From: JABDBE01 sp963832245 | GTDB lineage: Bacteria > Acidobacteriota > Terriglobia > Terriglobales > Acidobacteriaceae | Assembly (NCBI GenBank): GCA_963832245.1 | Contig: CAWHTG010000003.1 | Span: 186,001 to 250,000 of the forward strand | Reading direction: 5' to 3' | Length of the DNA: 64,000 nucleotides | Shown here: in pieces, positions 58,486-64,000 of the stretch | How positions within the stretch are numbered: position 1 is the first letter of the stretch | Layout of the letters: every line of letters starts with the position of its first letter | Made by a program: the position numbers and the translations under genes | The notes under the pieces: generated by a model | What the model saw: only the letters and a program-made list of their open reading frames with translations | What the model was told of the DNA's origin: nothing | Databases searched by the model: none

Positions 58486-59048
58486 GCTACCTCCGCCGCG
58501 ACGGTGTCCACATCTTTACCGCTGGTCTCGATGCGCACCGCTGCTTTCATGTAGGATTGCCGCCGCTTCTCGTACAGTTCGCAAAATTGCTCGGGACTTT
58601 GCCGCAAGGGACGTTCTTTTGCCTCTGCTTCGCATCGTCGCAGCAGTTCGGCCACCGGGGCGTCGAGGAACACCGAACGCACGTCGGCCTGTTCAATCAG
58701 CGCGGCGTTAGCAGGTTGCACGAAAGCGCCCCCTCCGAGTGCCACCACCCGGAACGATGACTGCGGCTCTGCGAGCAACTCGCGCAAGGCCGCGGTTTCG
58801 GCTCGCCTGAATTCGGTTTCTCCGGAGTCGCGAAAAATCTGCTCGATACTCTTGCCTTCTCGATGCTGAATCCGATCGTCCAAATCTTCAAACGGCCAAC
58901 CCAACCGGCAGCTCAAAGCCCGGCCCACGCTGGTTTTGCCCGCACCCATGAAACCCACCAGGAACACGGTCCGTAGCTCGCGCCCAAGCGGATTAACCGC
59001 GAGGCGCGAACCGGGTCCGGTTCTCGATTTCCTGAAACGGCTTTGCAC
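58464..59048 (-). CDS. aroK: Shikimate kinase
   Basis: 194 residues from GTG 59048. P-loop VFLVGFMGAGKTSVGRALSC, shikimate-binding Asp in PFEDLDDRI, Arg in GETEFRRAET and the glycine triad VALGGGAFV; the LID arginine is in KERPLRQSPEQF. It phosphorylates shikimate in aromatic amino-acid synthesis. A 25-residue Arg/Gly-rich N-terminus precedes the fold; a later start (about residue 26) is possible. It overlaps the downstream gene. Confidence 0.93.
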   Translation of the reverse strand: MQSRFRKSRTGPGSRLAVNPLGRELRTVFLVGFMGAGKTSVGRALSCRLGWPFEDLDDRIQHREGKSIEQIFRDSGETEFRRAETAALRELLAEPQSSFRVVALGGGAFVQPANAALIEQADVRSVFLDAPVAELLRRCEAEAKERPLRQSPEQFCELYEKRRQSYMKAAVRIETSGKDVDTVAAEVACSLGLE

Positions 59049-59072
59049 CCGCCCAATCCGGTGGTTCAGCGT

Positions 59073-59936
59073 TTATTGTTCGCGTTTCTTAAGGTGAATT
59101 TTACCACTGAAGGAAAGTAACTTAACCGAAGATGCCGCCTTGCCGACGGTACCTGCGAAGGCACTCCCGGCGCGGGTAACAAAGGAAGTGTGCTCGGGCT
59201 CTAAAGGAAAGTCGTTCTCCACTCTTCCCTGGACCGAGCGCGCGACCACTTCGATCGAGGCGTACGACGGCGCGATCGCTTCAATATCTCCGCTGTGGCT
59301 AGTCAACGAATATTGGCCGGCTTCCCCGAAGTCCCCGTCATAGTGGATTCTGCCGCTGCTCGAGTTTACATGGACCTGCGCACCATTCACCGCGTTCAGC
59401 GCTACATCGCCGCTCACCGAGGTGACTTCCACGTATCCATCGCTGACGTTGGTCAGGGTCACGGGCCCATTCAACGTCTTTACGTGAACGTGCGCCGCGT
59501 TTACATCGCGCACGTCGACCATAGCAGTACTACCTTCAAGAATCACGTCGCCGCGGAGCTTCTCTACGTGCAAGGGTCCGGTTGTAGAATGCAAAGTTAC
59601 GCTCGCATCGGCGGGTACGAGAACCTCGTAATCGACCCGTCCCGTAGTCGCGTCTGCGCCGTCCAGAAGGTGGGAGAGAACCGACACTCGGTTTCCTCTC
59701 TTGCTTTGGTCAATTTCGACTTTGCCGGAATACAAAGTTGCGGTAACCATCACGCGCTTGCCCGGACCAGGTTTGACCGAAATGGGGCCGTACTGGTTGA
59801 CGATAGAAATGCTGGCTCGGCGGCCCACTTTGAAATGCATTTCTTTACGGGTGGTTTGGGCTGCGGCAAACGCGGCCAGCACAAGAATCATTACGACAGC
59901 AATGGTTGTCGCCCGCTTCCGGTACATAATCGACAT
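59073..59936 (-). CDS. DUF4097-like exported beta-helix protein
   Basis: 287 residues; signal peptide TIAVVMILVLAAFAAAQ. The rest is a ladder of short beta turns: YGPISVKPGPGKRV, STTGPLHVEKLRGDVILEG, HVKTLNGPVTLTNVSDGYVE, TSVSGDVALNAVNGAQVHVN and THSGDIEAIAPSYASIEV, the DUF4097/adhesin-type pattern. It lies downstream of the ECF sigma and anti-sigma genes on the same strand and may be part of that regulon. Confidence 0.85.
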   Translation of the reverse strand: MSIMYRKRATTIAVVMILVLAAFAAAQTTRKEMHFKVGRRASISIVNQYGPISVKPGPGKRVMVTATLYSGKVEIDQSKRGNRVSVLSHLLDGADATTGRVDYEVLVPADASVTLHSTTGPLHVEKLRGDVILEGSTAMVDVRDVNAAHVHVKTLNGPVTLTNVSDGYVEVTSVSGDVALNAVNGAQVHVNSSSGRIHYDGDFGEAGQYSLTSHSGDIEAIAPSYASIEVVARSVQGRVENDFPLEPEHTSFVTRAGSAFAGTVGKAASSVKLLSFSGKIHLKKREQ

Positions 59937-59987
59937 CTCCCCAATGCCCGCGCGGTATCCCCGCAGGCCCCGACGACGGCTATTCTA

Positions 59988-60638
59988 CTACGGCAGAGAA
60001 CGGTCCAAGGCCATCTCATAGACCATGGCCTTTTGCTCGTACGCATTCCTCAAATATTGCTGTGCGACTTCGTCATTCGGATCGCTGTGCGCCGATTGCT
60101 CCGCATCCCGGATGTAAGCATTCACCGCCCGCAGATTTTCTTCATAGGCGGCTCGCATGGATGGGGTTCGCGAGGCTACCGTATTCAGCAATTGCAGATC
60201 GTCGCCAGCCATTACTTCAGCCTGGTTGGGGCGCTGCAGATCTGCGGTTACCACGCCGGCAGGCTGAGATTGTTGTTCCGCAATCCGCGCCGGTGCCGCT
60301 CCGCGCTGGTGCATGAGCACGCCAGCGACGACCAGAAACACGGCGGCCGCGGGTACCAGCCAGCGCAGCTTCCAGCTAAGCCGGGGCGGATGAAGAAGAG
60401 CATGCTGCTGCTGAGGCTGACGGATCAGGCCCTCTTGCCGTAACGCGACTTCAATCGAGTTCCATACCCACGGGCTGGGTTCCTCGGAACCCTGCAAATG
60501 CCGGGCCTGCTGGGAAATGGCGTTCAGATCCGCTACCAGATCCGAACATGAGGGGCAGGATTTCAGGTGCTCTTCCTGCTCAATACTGTGGCCGCTCCCC
60601 AGCTCTGGCAGGACCCGTTCGAACTCTTCACAGGTCAT
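59988..60638 (-). CDS. Anti-sigma factor with zinc-finger-like N-terminus
   Basis: 216 residues from ATG 60638, with GGAGAGG just upstream; a GTG at 60677 overlapping the sigma stop (GTGA) is an alternative, adding 13 residues. The N-terminus MTCEEFERVLPELGSGHSIE with HLKSCPSC carries the H-x3-C-x2-C anti-sigma zinc-finger motif. One transmembrane helix (WLVPAAAVFLVVAGVLMHQ) follows, then an extracytoplasmic domain. It probably sequesters the sigma factor encoded immediately upstream. Confidence 0.85.
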   Translation of the reverse strand: MTCEEFERVLPELGSGHSIEQEEHLKSCPSCSDLVADLNAISQQARHLQGSEEPSPWVWNSIEVALRQEGLIRQPQQQHALLHPPRLSWKLRWLVPAAAVFLVVAGVLMHQRGAAPARIAEQQSQPAGVVTADLQRPNQAEVMAGDDLQLLNTVASRTPSMRAAYEENLRAVNAYIRDAEQSAHSDPNDEVAQQYLRNAYEQKAMVYEMALDRSLP

Positions 60639-60673
60639 ACTACCTCTCCCCGATGCCTCTGTATGATCGCTCC

Positions 60674-61273
60674 TCACGGCTTGGTGGCTTTTTCAGCTCT
60701 GCTCGTTTTGAGGATCTCTCGTAATTTCATGCGCGCTTTATGTAGTTGTGACTTGCTGTTGCCGATCGAACATCCCACTATTTCGGCAATCTCATTGTGC
60801 TCGTAACCCTCAACATCATGCAGCAAAAAAATCATCCGGTATCCCGGGGGCAGGGCCGAGATCGACCGTTGCAACTGCATCCGGTCGATGGAGGCGGCTA
60901 ACCTCGGATCATCGGCGCCCGGTTCCTTCCTGGGCGCTTCCTCTTCCGTCTCGATGTTCTCCTCGAGCGGGACTATCGGCAGACTCTTCTTGCGCAGTTG
61001 CATCAGGACAACGTTGACCGCCATCCGGTGCAACCAGGTCGAAAACGCCGACTCGCCGCGAAACGTTCCAATCTTCCGGAACAACTGCAGAAAGGCTTCC
61101 TGGGTGAGATCCTCCGCCGCCGCCGTATTGGCAGTCATGCGAAGGCAGAGTGAATACACCCGGCGCTTATGCAGGTTATACAGCGCTTCGAAGGCTGCCG
61201 CATCCCCCTGCTTTGCCCGTTCGATTGCCTCTGCTTCAGAAAGCTTGCCCTGCTGTTTCTTCGCGTCCGTCAA
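60674..61273 (-). CDS. ECF RNA polymerase sigma factor
   Basis: 199 residues starting at TTG 61273 with AAAAGGCG upstream. Region 2 is EALYNLHKRRVYSLCLRMTA, NTAAAEDLTQEAFLQLFRKI and AFSTWLHRMAVNVVLMQLRK; region 4 is LPPGYRMIFLLHDVEGYEHN and EIAEIVGCSIGNSKSQLHKAR, containing the -35-recognising helix-turn-helix. There is no region 1 or 3, as in RpoE-like factors. Partner anti-sigma follows immediately. A TATATA lies upstream at about 61350-61355. Confidence 0.93.
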   Translation of the reverse strand: MTDAKKQQGKLSEAEAIERAKQGDAAAFEALYNLHKRRVYSLCLRMTANTAAAEDLTQEAFLQLFRKIGTFRGESAFSTWLHRMAVNVVLMQLRKKSLPIVPLEENIETEEEAPRKEPGADDPRLAASIDRMQLQRSISALPPGYRMIFLLHDVEGYEHNEIAEIVGCSIGNSKSQLHKARMKLREILKTSRAEKATKP

Positions 61274-61547
61274 ATCGCCTTTTCCGGCCGCAATCAGTCA
61301 GATGCGGCGTAAGTATCTTTTCGTTGTACTGCTTGCGGGTACCTTTGGTATATACCCTTCGGCCCTTCAACCCTCGTAAGCATGTCGGCAAGGCAAGAGG
61401 TTGTGGCCCATAGGCTTGCGTGTCTTCCACTCAGGTGGAATTGGCCCCCCGCCGTGCGATCGTCCCTGTCCGACCTAATTACTGCCTTTTAGATTCAGGA
61501 GTTGCAGGAAAGGACCAAAAGAACCGCCCAAGGCCGAGGTATTCGTT

Positions 61548-62828
61548 CTAAGCGGATGCCGAGGCCGTGGTGATCGTTTCCAATCCGTGGCCATGGGGCC
61601 CGGTCTCCCTCTCGTGAAGCAGGAAGGCGAAGAAAACTCCCAGGAAACCCAGAATGGAGAAAATCCACATGCCCAGATGGTACCCCCCAGGATTTTCGGC
61701 GCTGGCATGTCCAATATCATTCGCCTTGCCGATGACCAGGTTGAAGCCAAAGAGCCCAATATTCTGAATCATCGTCATCAAACCATACGCCGTGCCCAGC
61801 TTCGACTGGTCAACGATATAGGCGACCGACGGCCACATCACCGCCGGAATCAGCGAAAACGCCACTCCCATCATCGCCATCGGCACGTACAAATTGATGT
61901 GGGTATATCCCATCATTAAATACACGGGGATGAGCAGCAGGGAACCAACCATCATCAGGATGGCCCGCCTGCCCACTCGATCCACCATCAACCCAAACAG
62001 TGGCGTCGCGACCATGGCAAAGAGGGTGAGCGTGCTGGAGAGAAATCCCCCAAACTCACGCGAGGTTCCATGCGCTTCTATAAAGAATTTCACCGCAAAG
62101 GTCTGGAAAGGGAAGATGGCTGAGTAGAAGGTAACGCATAGGGCAACGATGTACCAATAGCTCACGCCAAACTTGAACAAATCCGCGAAAACCACTTTGT
62201 CGGTCGAGACTTCGCCGAGATGGTAAACCTTCTCCGCGTGTACCTCCATCACCCAGTAAATTATCGCTCCGATCAAGCACAAGCTGGAGACGCCGAACGC
62301 GATCAGGAAGGGCCAGCGCCAATTTGAGTAGGCCGCTCGAGCCCAAGTGGGGGAGTTTAGCGCAGCAAAGGAACCGAGCCGGCAGATCGTCAGGTTCATG
62401 CCAAAGGCAAAGCTCAGCTCTTTCCCTTTGAACCATCTTGCCAGGGCAGCCGTGACCGCCACAATCAGTGATTCCGCCCCCATGCCAAAAATGAGACGCC
62501 CGACGGCCATCAACCACAGATGACCCGACGCGACCGTAATGGCGGGCCCAATCACGCATAGCACACCGAAAATCATCAGCGACTTTCTCAACCCCATCCG
62601 GTCAATCAGGACCCCGCCAATGACCACGGTAAATATGTTGGGAAAGCTATAGATGGCCTGCAGCAGTCCGATGTTCGAATCCGAAAAGCCAAGCTGCTGC
62701 TTCAGCACATCGGCCAGGGGACTCAACGCGTCATAGACGTAATAATTGCCGAACATCGCCAAACTGAGGAAAATGAGCACCATCCAGCGATACAGCGGGG
62801 AAGGCTCAGGCCGCACCGATTCGGGCAT
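61548..62828 (-). CDS. Major facilitator superfamily transporter
   Basis: 426 residues from ATG 62828, preceded by AAGGAG; the frame extends to 62924 without support. Twelve hydrophobic helices. MFS landmarks: GGVLIDRMGLRKSLMIFGVL (motif A) and its C-terminal counterpart FGLMVDRVGRRAILMMVGSL; GRLIFGMGAESLIVAVTAAL resembles motif B. The arrangement is like the MFSD1/NarK-like branch, but substrate cannot be assigned. It is divergent from the CBS gene, with a family-G hairpin between. Confidence 0.87.
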   Translation of the reverse strand: MPESVRPEPSPLYRWMVLIFLSLAMFGNYYVYDALSPLADVLKQQLGFSDSNIGLLQAIYSFPNIFTVVIGGVLIDRMGLRKSLMIFGVLCVIGPAITVASGHLWLMAVGRLIFGMGAESLIVAVTAALARWFKGKELSFAFGMNLTICRLGSFAALNSPTWARAAYSNWRWPFLIAFGVSSLCLIGAIIYWVMEVHAEKVYHLGEVSTDKVVFADLFKFGVSYWYIVALCVTFYSAIFPFQTFAVKFFIEAHGTSREFGGFLSSTLTLFAMVATPLFGLMVDRVGRRAILMMVGSLLLIPVYLMMGYTHINLYVPMAMMGVAFSLIPAVMWPSVAYIVDQSKLGTAYGLMTMIQNIGLFGFNLVIGKANDIGHASAENPGGYHLGMWIFSILGFLGVFFAFLLHERETGPHGHGLETITTASASA

Positions 62829-62917
62829 CAACGCTCCTTCACAACGAATAAATAGTGTTGATCGATATGAAGTCAAGAAGATAGCAGATGGCAACAAACT
62901 TCGCACGGCCAAGCCGT

Positions 62918-62989
62918 TTACCACAGAGCCACAGAGCCACAGAGAATCCTAAGAAAAGAAGTTCTCCGTGACTCTGTGTCTCTGTGGTA
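62918..62989. repeat. Repeat family G long hairpin
   Basis: TACCACAGAGCCACAGAGCC and a mostly complementary arm, GTGACTCTGTGTCTCTGTGG, separated by about 15-20 bases. Same family as 41240-41329. It lies in the divergent spacer between MFS and CBS genes. Confidence 0.65.
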
Positions 62990-63081
62990 GAGACCACACC
63001 CTACTCCGTGATAAAGTGTTCATCTCGCGGCTGACGGCGGGTCACCTAAGCCTGCCAGAAGCCGCTCCCAAGGGGTGATTT

Positions 63082-63492
63082 ATGGGACAGGTTTACGACA
63101 TCGTGAAAGACCGGCGGGTGTACTCGATTGACGCCGACAGCACCGTGCTCGAAGCGGCGCGCTTTATGATGGAACAGCGCATTGGCGCTTTGCCGGTGTT
63201 GCGCAACGGAGAAATCGTCGGCATCTTCTCCGAACGGGACATAATGAACCGCGTAGTAGCCCTGGGACGCATGCCCGGAACTACCAAGATCTCCGAAGTG
63301 ATGACCGCAAGTCCGAAAGTGATCAGCGTGGACGAAACCATTGAGAACTGCCTGTTCCTGATGCGCGAATTCGGCTTCCGCCATCTGCCCATCACTGATG
63401 GCAAGCAATTGAAGGGTTTGGTCTCACTGCGCGATATCCTGCTGCGCTACGTTTCGCAAAAGGAAGCGGAAGCCCGGCGCGTCGCCAGTTAA
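63082..63492 (+). CDS. Stand-alone CBS-pair protein
   Basis: 136 residues made almost entirely of two CBS motifs: RRVYSIDADSTVLEAARFMM ... GALPVLRNGEIVGIFSERDI, and VISVDETIENCLFLMREFGF ... HLPITDGKQLKGLVSLRDIL. Such proteins usually bind adenosine nucleotides and regulate enzymes or transporters. No partner domain. TTTATG has GGGGTGA nearby as a ribosome-binding site. Adjacent to the divergent MFS gene. Confidence 0.9.
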   Translation: MGQVYDIVKDRRVYSIDADSTVLEAARFMMEQRIGALPVLRNGEIVGIFSERDIMNRVVALGRMPGTTKISEVMTASPKVISVDETIENCLFLMREFGFRHLPITDGKQLKGLVSLRDILLRYVSQKEAEARRVAS

Positions 63493-63681
63493 GGTAGCAC
63501 GAACCTCAGGTAGCCCTTGGAGTGGGAAGGCTCCATCCATGTCGGAGTTCTCCGCGCGGTCGGTACCATAAATTCTTGTAGCTCATTTTTATCTGCGCCT
63601 TAAGCCAACAAAGCAAAACGATTACTGGTTTTCCCGACCTCGTTCGTGCGAGCGTAGAATAACTTTTAGGATACCGGTTCC

Positions 63682-64000
63682 ATGCGGCGAGTCTATCTCG
63701 ACAATAACGCGACGACCCCGCTCCTGCCCGAGGTTTTCGAGGCCATGCGGCCATACTTCGCGGAGCGCTTCGGCAACGCCTCTTCCATCCACCATCATGG
63801 ACAGGAGACGCGCGCGGCGGTGGAGCGGGCGCGTGAATCGGTAGCAGCGCTGCTCGGATGCCGGGCGTCCGAGATCGTTTTTACCAGCGGCGGCACCGAG
63901 GGCGATAATCTCGCCATCTCAGGCGTCACCCGCGCCGGCGACCACATAATCACTTCGACAATCGAACATCATGCGGTGCTGAATTCGTGCAAGCACTTGG
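63682..64000 (+). CDS. Cysteine desulfurase (partial, right end cut)
   Basis: The first 106 residues of a NifS/IscS-type, PLP-dependent desulfurase: MRRVYLDNNATTPLLPEVFE, RFGNASSIHHHGQE, SEIVFTSGGTEGDNLAISGV and ITSTIEHHAVLNSCKHL. The TSGGTEGDN and TIEHHAVL blocks form the PLP phosphate and stacking His parts. The PLP lysine and active Cys lie beyond the window. It supplies persulfide sulfur for Fe-S clusters or thio-tRNA. A TAGAAT box at 63655-63660 may be the -10. Confidence 0.95.
   Translation, partial: MRRVYLDNNATTPLLPEVFEAMRPYFAERFGNASSIHHHGQETRAAVERARESVAALLGCRASEIVFTSGGTEGDNLAISGVTRAGDHIITSTIEHHAVLNSCKHL

Overview
The window looks like a chromosomal segment of an Acidobacteriota bacterium (Terriglobia / Koribacter-like). 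This is an inference from the GC-rich sequence, the gene content (Ig-like and BNR-type lipoproteins, DUF4097, DUF2846, a korAB pair) and the many short palindromic repeats between genes. No rRNA, tRNA, insertion sequence, CRISPR array or prophage was recognised.

Layout. 1-5300: a partial RHH antitoxin, a small zinc-ribbon membrane protein coupled to an enoyl-CoA hydratase, ribH-nusB, and a large secreted lipoprotein on the minus strand. 5490-28220: the fused str-S10-spc-alpha superoperon (rpsL rpsG fusA tuf rpsJ rplC rplD rplW rplB rpsS rplV rpsC rplP rpmC rpsQ rplN rplX rplE rpsN rpsH rplF rplR rpsE rpmD rplO secY adk map infA rpmJ rpsM rpsK rpsD rpoA rplQ). Gene order is canonical, but most spacers are filled with repeat elements. 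28425-31478: a two-gene signalling pair, a REC/thioredoxin-fold/flavoprotein fusion followed by a cyclic-nucleotide-domain histidine kinase. 31.7-36 kb: small secreted or membrane proteins, VanZ and guaB. 36.2-36.9 kb: a candidate structured RNA and a PD-(D/E)XK endonuclease-like gene. 37-43.4 kb: accessory secreted proteins and an Xre-RES toxin-antitoxin pair. 43.7-48.6 kb: a CCA-adding-type enzyme, a cytochrome c pseudogene with two nonsense codons, and secreted proteins. 48.7-56.4 kb: dnaE, accA and 2-oxoacid:ferredoxin oxidoreductase korAB. 56.6-61.3 kb (minus): AI-2E-type permease, unknown protein, aroK, DUF4097 protein, anti-sigma and ECF sigma. The end holds an MFS transporter, a CBS protein and the start of a cysteine desulfurase.

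Main points for a second look: (i) at least four families of short palindromic repeats occupy spacers in the ribosomal operon, and some end at a fixed distance from start codons and seem to supply the Shine-Dalgarno; one pair has become coding sequence at the ribH C-terminus; (ii) a candidate RNA of about 250 nt with an extended -10 promoter, a closing stem, internal hairpins and a strong terminator; (iii) the REC/flavoprotein plus cNMP-kinase pair, whose reductase part lacks the CxxC; (iv) a cytochrome c gene broken by two in-frame stops; (v) an eight-cysteine secreted small protein.
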